Source: Siphonodentalium dalli | Lineage: Eukaryota; Mollusca; Scaphopoda; Gadilida; Siphonodentaliidae | NCBI GenBank assembly: GCA_032622095.1 | Contig: CP136064.1 | Span: forward strand, 258,891,863 to 258,955,862 | Direction of reading: 5' to 3' | DNA: 64,000 nt | Part shown: positions 32,483-44,894 of the stretch, one piece after another | Layout of the letters: each line of letters starts with the position of its first letter | Numbering within the stretch: the stretch's first letter is position 1 | Position numbers and translations under genes: made by a program | The notes under the pieces: generated by a model | The model's input: the letters and a program-made list of their open reading frames with translations, nothing else | Databases searched by the model: none | Told to the model about the DNA's origin: nothing

Positions 32483-33415
32483 ATGTCAAGCAACGGTACG
32501 GAGACAGAAATCTGGATGAGGCTGAAAGATATATGGATGAAACATATTGATATCCATGCGGCCTTCGCCATCGCAGGCGTCGTTATGGCGATATTCGCTG
32601 TCATAAACAATGTTGTCCTGTTGTATTCCCACATGGCACTTACCAGAGAACTGAAGACTCAAGCGATCACATTTTCCGTTTTATCACTGGCCTGCGCAGA
32701 TGTGATGACAGGAATTGTGCCCCTATATATATATACAGAAAGCACCGTAGCTATTTTTGACAGCAAATCAAAATGTGTCGCGAAGGCGCTTTACGCCCGC
32801 TTCTGCGCGATTTCGATATTTTTCAACGCGGCATCAGTTGCGTTCGAACGATACCTTGCTGTGCGTTCCCCGTCTAGTTATAAAAGTATGTTCACAACCC
32901 GGAGAAAAATTGTGTGGATTGTCGTTATCTGGACAACGTCGATGGCATTTACCTTTGTACCAGCGACATTTATTGGTGTTCAGTATTGTGAACAAACCGT
33001 CCTTCCCCACAGTATAGTAAACACTTCTATTACGAGTATAGGGTTTATCTTCCCAGTAGCTTCATCAATATATCTCTACTGGGCTTGCTACAAAATTCTC
33101 CGAACGACGATGAACCCGACTGTGAGCATGACGAGGCTAATTTTGGTGAGGAATGTTAAGACGGCCTTTCTGTTATCTTTCGTCGATCTGGCTGGTGGGA
33201 GTTGCTTGGCGATTAATCTATTATTCCAAGAGTGTCGTCACGGCCAATTGTGTGGACCTAAAAACGACTTTTTTTATGGGATTATTTTCTTACTGACGCC
33301 GCTGCTGGTTGTTTTATCCAGTGCAATAACGCCATTGATATCAATCACTCGAAGCAAACAAATCAGAACATTTGTGGTTTCTAAAATAACTTGTAAAAGG
33401 CGCCCTTTGCAGTAA
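32483..33415 (+). CDS. Rhodopsin-type seven-transmembrane GPCR, paralog 3
   Basis: The 310-residue product begins MSSNGTETE at the ATG shared with the other two paralogs. The frame stays open upstream to about 32411, but that part is flank in the other units and includes the splice acceptor, so the later start is preferred. It keeps ERY, the TM4 Trp, the QYCEQ loop-2 Cys and the odd TM6/TM7 (no CWxP, ITPLI). The first extracellular loop ('YTESTVAIFDSKSKC') is quite different from those of paralogs 1 and 2, while TM5 onward is nearly the same. No damage is seen. Confidence 0.88.
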   Translation: MSSNGTETEIWMRLKDIWMKHIDIHAAFAIAGVVMAIFAVINNVVLLYSHMALTRELKTQAITFSVLSLACADVMTGIVPLYIYTESTVAIFDSKSKCVAKALYARFCAISIFFNAASVAFERYLAVRSPSSYKSMFTTRRKIVWIVVIWTTSMAFTFVPATFIGVQYCEQTVLPHSIVNTSITSIGFIFPVASSIYLYWACYKILRTTMNPTVSMTRLILVRNVKTAFLLSFVDLAGGSCLAINLLFQECRHGQLCGPKNDFFYGIIFLLTPLLVVLSSAITPLISITRSKQIRTFVVSKITCKRRPLQ

Positions 33416-33483
33416 TATAGTTTTCGATTTAAAAGTTTATATTTTACCCTTTCTATACTAAAGCATCATTGGTGAGTAGTCAA

Positions 33484-33907
33484 ATGTGACCTGCCATATC
33501 AAATCCAGTCGTAAGTCGGGATTTTTTTTTACCCTGTGCCAATGCATTCTCTCATATATGCTAGTCGACCATAGAATGCATTGGCCTAACAATTTTTTAC
33601 AATTTTAATAATTTTGTCTTGTATTCTTTAAACATTTTACAATTTCACCCATACCGAGCCCCAGACAAACATGAGCAGACGACACTCTTCTATTTGCTTC
33701 TATATATGTGTGGGGCTCCCCGCAGGGTAATGGATGTTTTTTATTTTATGTCCTATAAATTGTAAGAAACATTTATTTAAAAAAAATGATAAAAAATTGT
33801 TAGGCCAATGCATTCTCTTATATATGCGAGGCGACATATGGTCGACTCGCATATATAAGAGAATGCATTGGCACAGGGTAAAAAAAATACCGACTTACGA
33901 CTGGATT
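33484..33907. mobile_element. MITE with long terminal inverted repeats in the 3' flank of unit 3
   Basis: The left end 'gtgacctgccatatcaaatc' mirrors the right end 'gatttgatatagcgggtcac', and the arms extend through 'ccagtcgtaagtcgg', a T-rich run and 'accctgtgccaatgcattct'. Units 1 and 2 have an empty site ('caaatgttcag'), so it inserted after duplication. Nested in the arms is the 'atatatgcgag'-type small palindrome also seen at 12199-12265. Confidence 0.8.
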
Positions 33908-34110
33908 TGATATAGCGGGTCACATATGTTCAGATAATAATCGTTGAACTTATTATCTAATCATTTCCCTCAATAAATAAGGCTCATTCTCACTTTTATT
34001 TATCTGTCTGCTTGTATCACCTTACCATCCCTCCAAATAAATATGGACAATTCTGATGTACATTTTTTAACTGGATGGGATAATCCATTTAGTGCCAAAA
34101 TGTTTGGATA
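33908..34110 (+). repeat. Distal 3' flank of GPCR unit 3 with poly(A) signal
   Basis: Homology with units 1 and 2 resumes after the MITE at 'atgttcagataataatcg'. AATAAA is at 33972-33977. The match ends near 'aatccatttagt'. Confidence 0.6.
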
Positions 34111-34189
34111 AGATTAACATCAGTTGCAGATCGCTGACTATGTGCCATACTAAGCAAATATCACATTACGTTTCGACTCATTACCTGCA

Positions 34190-34985
34190 AGACGCGAGCC
34201 CTTGTATATCTTGCATGGCTATATTGCCATGATGTGGCCAATATGTATATATGGAGTGCCAGTGTGGCAAAATTAATGGTGGGTGAATTTGTATACAGGG
34301 AGTGACTGTATGATCACGAGTGTGGTTTATAATTATACAGCGAGAGGCTGAATTGTCATGGTGAGGTCTATATGCACGTTTGGAGTGTATGAATGGCCGT
34401 GTGCGCGGTGCGGGACATTGGTATATCTAGAAGGACTGTAACGCCATTGGTGATGTTTATATGTATACTATATATACCTGTAATGACTCTATGGTTTTGG
34501 GTTGGGTGTATTTGTATATTTTGAGTGGATATATGGCCATGGATGACCCCCTGGTGAGGCAAATATGTATACAAGTAACGTATGCTCATGAATGTGGCGA
34601 TAATATATACCGGGAGTGATTATATTGTCATCGTTTGGATGTATATCTTAAGTGCCTATATGGCCATGCATGTGGCAAATATATACATATATATGGAGCT
34701 ACTGTATTACCAATGGCGAATAGGTATACAGGATATTACTGTATGTTCATGAATGTAGTGAATATGTATACAGGTCGTGACTATATGGTCATACCTGGTG
34801 TGCCTGCATGTTTACTCATGGCTATATGGCCATGTGTTTGGTGTATGGGCATATCCATGTGTGACTGTATAGTAGTAGGTGGTGTGTATGTGTATAACGC
34901 GAGTGACATATGTTCATTTGTGTGGTGTTTATGTATATATGGAGTAACTGCATGGCCATGTATAAGTTTCACTGGTGTACTTTTA
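34190..34985 (+). repeat. Degenerate minisatellite, about 43-bp period
   Basis: Variants of 'gtatacagggagtgactgta' then 'tggtcatgaatgtggtg' recur along the stretch. The repeat creates accidental open frames on both strands (for example 34635-35036 and 34781-34972). Because 43 is not a multiple of three and the frames have no known domain, I do not call them genes. Confidence 0.65.
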
Positions 34986-37900
34986 GGTGACTATCGATAT
35001 CCTATCCCTCTAACTCAAGGATATATTAACCTATAGAGATATCACATCAGAGTGTCTCTTAATGGCGTTTGGTATGCAATACGAATGAAACGGGTTTCAT
35101 GACAATAGTATATAAGTTAATATATTTTGATGCTAATGGGCCAGCGTAGCCGCATAATATGATCCCTCTCAGTTACGTTTCAACGTTCTGCCCATTTCCG
35201 TTCAAAGACAGACAGAATCCCAAAAGAAGTTTTCGGCAAAAATTCAAACTGCATCCCTTAAACTGATTTGTCATGCCTCATAATGTACTGGGACAACCAG
35301 AATATAACATTTAGTTATCAGTTGATTAAGTAGCATGTTTAATAACCAAGTGAGTCACAATTTGCAACCTTTCCGGAACAGCTTGTAATAATGTTCGGAA
35401 TAAATATGACAAATAAACTTTTTACAATATTTGGTTGCCATTTTGCAAGCCATCTTGAGTAATTTTGTCTAAAACACCTCAGTGTCACACATTTAAGATA
35501 GATCAAAAATAAAACTCACATTTGATACCAAAGATAGTTCCATTTTACTTGAAAAAATGGTGCAAAACCTGAAAAGTTATTTTTTTTCCGATTTTTATTC
35601 CAAGTTTGTGTGATAAAACAAAATCCCATAAATCTGGTGATTTCAGTGGATTAAAATAGTAAAAATTAATCAAGGTGCATCATAAATGTTAGTATTCAAT
35701 GTATATAAGACATAATAGTCAATTTTATTCATCAGCCACAACTTATAAGCGGTTGCACGGCACGCTGGTGCAATATTTACGATTTTTCATATTTTGGCCG
35801 CCATTTTGGCAGCCATTGTTAGCCAAAGTGACAATTTTGATACCATTGAGTCGGAATATTTATAAGAAATAGAATGCATCACTTACATTACACAGTCCTG
35901 CCAATTTTTGATGAAATATGACTAGAATCCCAAATTGTGATTTTTTGTGAAATATTATACCGCGTTTTGTAAACTCGAATTTGTTTAATGTTTGGAATGG
36001 GTGGGGACCCCACTTATGACATATTTTATTTACCTGATGGTCTGTTAACATGCTAAATACAAAATAAAGTCACAATTCTCAACCAGTTCCAAAAAGTAGA
36101 AACTTATCTTAAAGATATCAGTAAAAAAAAACGTAACATTTTCCACTTCCGATCGCCATTTTGACTGCCATCTTGGTCCGTGAGTTCCAATCTTGGCATA
36201 AAAAGGTGGCGCTATGTCTTAGCTTCACACAAATGTATGCTTATGTATACATATGATACGATATTGCCACTATAATTGCATCAAACTGCAACAAACTGAC
36301 TTAACGGAAAATGGCAGCCATATTGGACGCCATCTTGAATTACAAAAAAATGCTCAAAGCGGAATTTGGATATGTTATAGAGGAGATCTTCCTCTTCAAA
36401 ATTATATATAAACTAATTTAGTCCGAATTTATTCTAGGTTGACCCTAAAATTTTAGTTTAACGACCAGACTAATTACGCGTTCGTCTTTCCAAACCCAAA
36501 TGACGTATCGATGTTGTTATGAGTTTGGAGTTATTAACTGGTGCGCATTCACCGAGAAATAACTGCAACAAGCCATGCATGTGGCAAATATATACATATA
36601 CATGGAGTTACTGTATTACCAATGGCGAATAGGTATACAGGATATTACTGTATGTTCATGAATGTAGTGAATATGTATACAGGTCGTGACTATATGGTCA
36701 TACCTGGTGTGCCTGCATGTTTACTCATGGCTATATGGCCATGTGTTTGGTGTATGGGCATATCCATGTGTGACTGTATAGTAGTAGGTGAGGTGTATGT
36801 GTATACAGCGAGTGACATATGTTCATTTGTGTGGTGTTCATGTATATATGGAGTAACTGCATGGCCATGTATAAGTTTCACTGGTGTACTTTTAGGTGAC
36901 TATCGATTTCCTATCCCTCTAACTCAAGGATATATTAACATATAGAGAGATAATATCAGAGTGTCTCTTAATGGCGTTTGGTATATAGTATAAAAGTTAA
37001 TATATTTTGATGCTAATGGGCCAGCGCAGCTGCATAATATGATCCCTCTCAGTTACGTTTCAACGTTCTGCCCATTTCCGTTCAAAGACAGACAGAATCC
37101 CAAAAGAAGTTTTCGGCAAAAATTCACACTGCAACCCTTAAACTGATTTGTCATGCCTCATAATGTACTGGGACAACCAGAATATAACATTTAGTTATCA
37201 GTTGATTAAGTAGCATGTTTATTAACCAAGTGAGTCACAATTTGCAACCTTTCCGGAACAGCTTGTAATAATGTTCGGAATAAATATGACAAATAAACTT
37301 TTTACAATATTTGGTTGCCATTTTGCAAGCCATCTTGAGTAATTTTGTCTAAAACACCTCAGTGTCACACATTTAAGATAGATCAAAAATAAAACTCACA
37401 TTTGATACCAAAGATAGTTCCATTTTACTTGAAAAAATGGTGCAAAAACCTGAAAAGTTATTTTTTTTCCGATTTTTATTCCAAGTTTGAAATAAAACAA
37501 ATCCCATAAATCTGGTGATTTCAGTGGATTAAAATAGTAAAAATTAATCAAGGTGCATCATAAATGTTAGTATTCAATGTATATAAGACATAATAGTCAA
37601 TTTTATTCATCAACCACAACTTATAAGCGGTTGCACGGCACGCTGGTGCAATGTTTACGATTTTTCATATTTTGGCCGCCATTTTGGCAGCCATTGTTAG
37701 CCAAAGTGACAATTTTGATACCATTGAGTCGGAATATTTATAAGAAATAGAATGCATCACTTACATTACACAGTCCTGCCAATTTTTGATGAAATATGAC
37801 TAGAATCCCAAATTGTGATTTTTTGTGAAATGTTATACCGCGTTTTGTAAACTCGAATTTGTTTAATGTTTGGAATGGGTGGGGACCCCACTTATGGCAC

Positions 37901-38448
37901 ATTTTATTTACCTGATGGTCTGTTAACATGCTAAATACAAAATAAAGTCACAATTCTCAACCAGTTCCAAAAAGTAGAAACTTATCTTAAAGATATCAGT
38001 AAAAAAAACGTAACATTTTCCACTTCCGGTCGCCATTTTGACTGCCATCTTGGTCCGTGAGTTCCAATCTTGGCATAAAAAGGTGGCGTTATGTCTTAGC
38101 TTCACAAAAATGTATGCTTATGTATACATATGATACGATATTGCCACTATAATTGCATCAAACTGCAACAAACTGACTTAACGGAAAATGGCAGCCATAT
38201 TGGACGCCATCTTGAATTACAAAAAAATGCTCAAAGCGGATTTTGGATATGTTATAGAGGAGATCTTCCTCTTCAAAATGATATATAAACTAATTTAGTC
38301 CGAATTTATTCTAGGTTGACCCTAAAATTTTAGTTTAACGACCAGACTAATTACGCGTTCGTCTTTCCAAACCCAAATGACGTATCGATGTTGTTATGAG
38401 CTTGGAGTTATTAGCTGGTGCGCATTCACCGAGAAATAACTGCAACAA
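34663..38448 (+). repeat. Tandem duplication of a 1.9-kb unit
   Basis: Unit 1 is 34663-36571 (1909 bp) and unit 2 is 36572-38448 (1877 bp), nearly identical with a few small indels. GCCA stands at the start, the junction and the end (34663, 36572, 38449), so breakpoints share four bases. Each unit holds the end of the 43-bp minisatellite plus about 1.5 kb of AT-rich DNA with many 'gccat(a/t)ttg' words. No gene is inside. Confidence 0.95.
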
Positions 38449-38866
38449 GCCACGTGGGCGCCGACCAATCAGAATGCTGGATTTAGTGATGACAACACTT
38501 AGTGTGTAAATATTTATTCGTAATACATGGACAACGAAACATTGAAATATGGACGAATCGATTGTTGTACTGGAACACCTAACGCGGAACAACGGAAGTA
38601 CACGCAGAGACTGCTCTGTGCAGATTCAAATACCGTAGATACCGAGACAGATCAGATAGTTATTTCAACATCATGGAAGTTAAATCAAATATTTTTTTGC
38701 AACATACAATACGGAAATGATATACATATCCCACCTGCACTCTCTTCCATTTGTAAATGTGTACATAGTATTGTTATTTATTGATTGTATTTATGTTAAA
38801 ATGTTGTTTATCAATACTCATGTTGTTTTGTGAATTTGGAGAATAAACTTGATTGATTGATTGATT
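38449..38866 (+). mobile_element. Truncated retroposon 3' end with (ATTG)n tail
   Basis: The end 'ggagaataaacttgattgat' repeats ATTG up to 38866, where the dispersed repeat begins. The body carries an 85-residue open frame (38527-38784) with no recognised domain. It is probably a 5'-truncated LINE or a SINE. Confidence 0.5.
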
Positions 38867-39360
38867 GGCTGTGGCATCAGTTCCGTATACGATTCTCAAC
38901 TTACAGTGAGACGGCACGTGACTAGAGGGAACTATTCAAATGTTCATATAAAAGCAAGATATTGCACACTACGTACTGGGTGGAGAGAAAAAACATGTTT
39001 GGCAAATTAATGTCGTGGCAGCCATGAAATTGCCAACTGTCGAAAATGTTTGTCAAAGCTATGAGGTGAGAGAACCCGAACCACCAACCTTTTCGGCGTG
39101 TCCATGACAACAAGGATTGTTGAGCCGGAAACAACGTGATATGTAACAAATACACACGTATATATGGTAAAATATGTGGACAAATGGGGTGCGGCAATAT
39201 GGTTTTGGTGTGTACCGTCCCGCCCAATTTTGGTCAAACTTTTCAACATTTGGAATTATCAATAACTTAATTTGAATATTTTATGCAAAACAATTGTTTT
39301 GAAATCGTTTGAAAACACTAATTAGAGTACAATACTTGGTTTTTGTTTTCAACAAATGTA
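38867..39360 (+). repeat. Dispersed repeat, copy 2
   Basis: It matches 24967-25456 over nearly 0.5 kb in the same orientation, with scattered substitutions and small indels. Unclassified. Confidence 0.75.
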
Positions 39361-39386
39361 AGTCCGATTTTTGTATCAGCCCATAA

Positions 39387-39513
39387 TTCCTTGATCATTT
39401 TTCAAATTTATTGATTATAATAATGTGATACATTGATGGAAAGAGCTCTAACAGCTCTTTCCATCAATTTATCACATTATTATAATCAATACATTTGAAA
39501 AATGATCAAGGAA
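39387..39513. repeat. Palindrome with about 60-base arms
   Basis: 'ttccttgatcatttttcaaa' at 39387 is mirrored by its complement ending at 39513, closing on 'gaaagagct' / 'agctctttc' around a 3-5 base loop. It is one of the cleanest hairpins in the window, probably a MITE. Confidence 0.9.
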
Positions 39514-42149
39514 ATGTGGTTTTGTAACCCTGGGGGTGTAAGTCTTATTATAAGTTACACATTCACGATAGAGGTCCAGTTTAGCGATATCTCCTTCTCT
39601 CTTTTTGGAACACAACGTAATAATCCTTCATAGAATACCTTACGGCAATAGGTAGCATAATCAAAGAATTTCTGCATTATTCCTCTTTAGTTATAGAGTC
39701 CGAATCAAGGCTATCGTGCCATGCGCTATAGCAGGCACGGTCTCACGGTAAATTAATGAATGAGTACCGGTGTTCTGCTTAATAAGTACGTCCTGCCAGA
39801 TAAGTCAATATTTCTAATAATAGTAACGTGGATGTATAGCCCCGCCCTCGGGGAAATATCGCTGCAATTGCGACATGATCGTTTAGCGTTGCCTAGTCAA
39901 TATAAATGTGTGTGTATTACGTATTACGCACACGATATCGAAAAAATGCTTCGTGATCTGATTTTTGAAACGTTTTTACGCGAATAAAAGTTTAAAATCA
40001 ACTACCCGGGCAAATTTATTCGTGTTGGGGACAGGGAATGTGTTTATACATTTGGCATCGCTGTTGATAAGAATAAATTCACATTTATGCAATGACTAGA
40101 CCTAACCTAACGTATGATGTCGATTAATAAATATGGCCCATCGATTGCTAATTATGGCAAAACAATTAAATACTTCTGAGAATTTAGCATTGAATGAGAA
40201 AACAAAGGTTATTACCCCCCCCCCCCCCAAACCATTGTTGATAACTACTGTATTTTTGGCTATATTACTTTCTTTGAATGGTCGTATCAGGTCGTATAGG
40301 CTATATTATCACGATAACCCCTTCGGTGGCTTGTGACATGCATCACAATGAATGTGCATTGATGCACAGGAAGAATCACACCCAGTTTTGAATACGTTAC
40401 TAAAAGGCTTTAACAAATTCGTAACCATGGATTGGTCAAGTATACGCTTGTATTAAAGGTACGGTTGGCCTTGGCGGTGGGTATCCTGTGAAAATATTTC
40501 CACCCGTCAAAAACCGCCACAAACAGAAAGAACAACAAAATGTAGACAGACTTTGTCCATATACAAATAAGAAATATCGCATAAACAGTATGTTATTGTC
40601 ATATTTTTTACCATTGTTATGTAAACAAAAGCATAAAAAGTTACTTTTTGGTGTTTGTTTATAGTATGATGGTAAACATAAAGAGCGTTCTTTGTGGGTG
40701 AATTCCTGATATGGAACGAATAAAGAGCGTTTATGTCATTTGTGTGTGATTAGCCAGCAGCATTGTGTTGTCTTCTGTAACACAATCAGGCTCTTGCTTA
40801 GGTAAAATATAGTAAATCTTTATGATAACATGCTGTTTACGCGATGATCACGGTATATATGAACGAAACTGTATGCGTTTTAATGTTTTTCTGTTTACGG
40901 TGATTGGAACAAATATGAATATTTTCGACAACTAAGGCCTCACGTGCCTTTAAAGATCCTCCAGGATTTGAGATCGCGCTCTGTAGTCTATTATACTACA
41001 ATCCATGCACGGAAACATGCGAATTTCACTAAATCAACCACAACATAATCACAAACTTTGAGTTGGTGGTTGTATATACTGCTGCTGCTCGTAGTTATAG
41101 ATGAGAGCACACATTATATCAATATATAGTGTACTATATGTGCATTCTTGGCAGCTATAGTGTAAACCATCGATCGAATCTCCAATAAAGAGCAACAGAG
41201 GCGACATCGTGCGAAAAAAAAGTCACTCAACCATGTTGGGTAGCATGCCTACACCTATATATGTATGGATCCCATGCAAATATCCCCTATACATTTCGTT
41301 AACTCCGTGTGTGTGTGACTGTCTGCTGTGACAGGTGGTAAATAGTGGTACGGACTCATTATAGGAATTGATAAGTTGTATATACATCGTTGGGTGGATA
41401 AACTATATACGTATAATTATGTCTGAGGGATGAACCATTTATATCAGAATCGCGATAAAGGTTATACGGTGAGCAAACTTATATTTAAAACATATTTAGG
41501 CACTACATGAACGTGTCTAGAATGTTTCCGTTTTGGTGCAAAACTTGGAATTTCTAAATGCACCACCTTTGATCGAACCAAAATAATTCCCCAAATTGAA
41601 GAAAGACATATAATTGCACCATGCTATGGCCACATATTGGAAATTTATAATCGCTAACTGCACACAACCCTATTAGTGTATTAGACTTCAAAGTTCAAAC
41701 TGTAGATTTGTTTTACCAAAATGGGAAGGGGAGACACCACGACCCCGCGCGTCAACGCGTCCGTGCATATATAGAACTGATATCGTCAATGTTACTGCAT
41801 TTTCTCCACGGCGGATGCAGCACAAGTTACATGGGGAGGGGGGGGGGGGTTGGGCTAAATTAATTACTGTATGTTCAACTCAATTGCAGAACATTCAGCA
41901 AATAAAATATTGTTTGTATGAATTTATGAGTGGGAAAACGAAATACCATTTACGAAAGGTATATAAGTTCTACACCCCCCCCCATTTCCGCAGAAGAATG
42001 CGCATTGCATCAATTTCGAGTAGTGGTTTGGACGACACAAGTTCGTCAGTTATATGTTCTTGTTGTTTTACCAAGAACTCAACTAACAAACATTCGAGTA
42101 TTCAATAAAAGACAATTAAGTGCGAGTTTACACACTGTCGAATTATATA
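39514..42149. other. Gene-free stretch
   Basis: No coding region is supported. Poly-C runs (40217-40228, 41976-41984) and a poly-G run (41838-41850) stand out in AT-rich DNA. Open frames at 39760-39987 and 41815-42108 show no domain. Confidence 0.4.
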
Positions 42150-44863
42150 ATACTAGCAGGGTTACCCGGCGTTGCCCAGGTTAATGTATGCTGTGGATAT
42201 TTGTTGGGAATAGAGAATGCTCTTGCTTAATGTGTTATACGTTTTCTCATAAATTGTATATTCAAATAGCATCACAAAACATGATTATTACAGTCATGGA
42301 ATATAAGTAGTGGCTCACCTTGTCAATTGTCATTCTGTTTATCACGATTAATCCGTTCCACGAATAATGAAGTATTTATTTATTTACAACTGCGTATACA
42401 TTAGACGTTATAATATGATACATGAACATAATAAACACATTAGTTCGATAAAAGATGATAATTGGGTTTTACATATTGAGATGTATCAATCAATCTAGTG
42501 GGTTGGATTAAGATCTCGAGGACACCTGGCTATCATATCTCCATGAAGATACAGATGTTTCAAAGAATTTTCCAGATGCTCCTCTGTTCATGGTGCTATA
42601 TATTGGCTAAATATTCTTAGTTTAAACGAAATGTTGCTGCGCATATATATCAGCTACATATGCCAGGCACAGAGCGAGATTTTGAGTTGTGTATGTCAGT
42701 CGATGAGTCTGTTCTAAAACCCTTGTCATATGTCAGTATTGGTAGGATCCTGAAAAGTCTTGTGCTACTAACAGCATTTTCTTGTATATCAGAAGAAACT
42801 ATTTGACTGCACACTGTGACCACTATTTTTGAACAGGCCTTCCATATCTCTTGACAAATTAAAACATTTTGTGGAAACTGTATTGAATGGAACAGACTAA
42901 ACTTTGTTATGATATATATGCAATCCTCTGACGGTTCGAGGTCTCTCAGTTTGCACGAATATATGTATCTCTTCAATAGAATTGTAAATATACGTTTAAT
43001 GCTTCTTCTAGTTATATCTTTTTGCTAGCTCATTGTGTGAATGCCTTGATTGCCATTCCCATATAAATATGACTGTTAAGATGATATAATTGTTCAAGTG
43101 ACTTATGTGGGTCACCATATGTCGGGATTGTGAAATGTGAACGCCCAACTAATTAAAATGATATGGAGACGGCCTGGTGACTGTCTATAACTTATATCGG
43201 CGAATAGCAATCTTATCAATGATAGTGATATCCGTTCGCCATCCGTGACGCAAACGACACCAAATGTGATTTAATTCATGGTATATCATTAGAGAAAAAC
43301 GTGTATGAATTTGGTGGAATTTGGTTTATTAAATCAATTGTTGATGCAACGCTGACTTGAACAACGCCATATATTGCGAAGGTGATTATGTATTCGTTTG
43401 GTGGAAATTAGCGACAAAACTATTTCACCATATTTTTAAAATTTCCCCTCCCACCAACAGCGTCATTTTAGAAAATTTTAACCCGCACCATTATCTTCCT
43501 TGTAAAAAGTTACCCCTCTTAGAACGCCTTGGTGCCATCTCGATTGTACCGTGTGAAGTTATATATAGAATGCACACTGACAGACATTTGAGAAGAATGT
43601 GTCTGAATTTGATGGCAATTGGTACTAAAAATATTTTGTATCAGTTTTGGTGACCCTCCCGTCCCTATTTCGGACTCAAGCTGCACACACTAAGACTCAT
43701 TAGAGATTAGAGATGCATATATATGGTGAAAATTGGCGAGTATACAAATTCGTATAAAATTTAAGGTCCCCATATCTCTCACCCATAGGGCACCAATTTG
43801 GTGTATCTAAACCACACGATAAGATTCCTCGTATCACGGAGAAGAATATGTATCAATCTGGTGGAAATCGGCACTAAACATATAGATATAATTTTTTGTG
43901 TCCCTCTCATCTTTATACACCACTGACTCGAATGGCCCCACTTGTGACACCCTTAAACCACACGATTACACTCCTGATAGCATGGAGATGATTGTTTATA
44001 ATTTTTTTTTATCAAATTTGGTGCCAATCCCTCCCCTCTCCATCTCTCACCCAAACAGCACCACTATGGCGTCTTTAAATCACGATTAGATTCCTCGTAT
44101 CAATGGATAAGAACGTGTATCAATTTGGTGGAAATTGGGGCTAAAAAATTGTGCATCAATTTTGGTGCCCCTGTCCCTTTCAATGCAACCCTGACTCGAA
44201 TGAGGCCACATTTGACAGATAAAAGACACACCATTAGACTCCTCATACCATGGGGATGATTTTGTATAAGTGTGGTGGCAATCGGCGATTTATTATCAAA
44301 TTTAGTGCCCACCCCCTCCCAATCTCTTATCCAAAAACAACAATTTGGCGTTGTTAAATCGCACAATTAGATTCCTTGTATCATGAAGAAGAATATATAT
44401 CAATTTGGTGGAAATCGGCACTAAAATTAGTTTTATCAATTTTGGTGCCCCTCTCCCCTTCCGTTCATCCCTGACTCAAACGACGCCACTTTTGACATAT
44501 TTAAACCACACCGTTGGATTCTTCATATCATGGGGATGATTATATGTAAGTTTCGTGGAAATCGGCGACAGAAGAAAAAAATCTGCCCCCCCCCCCTTCC
44601 GGGCACCCCTGACGCGAACTGCGTGAATTTTGCCATATTTAAACCACGCCATTAGATTCCTCATATTATGGGGATGATTATATATAAGTTTGGTGGCAAT
44701 CGGCGACAATTGTTTTTTCTGCCCCTCCCCCTTTTCTGCCCCTGACAACAACGGCGTCACTTTAGAAAATTCTAACCCCGACCATTATCTTTCTCGTAAA
44801 AAGCTACTCCAAGTAGACCCCTTTGGCATCATCTAGATGATCCCCTGTGAATTTCTATAGGAC

Positions 44864-44894
<31 letters not shown>

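Noticed and set aside
34635..35036. 133-residue frame, repeated at 36541-36945
   Set aside because: It lies in a 43-bp minisatellite, the two copies are a recent tandem duplication, and no domain is visible.
43270..44860. Possible CRISPR-like array
   Set aside because: Units of about 140 bases diverge along their whole length without constant repeats and unique spacers; the genome is animal.
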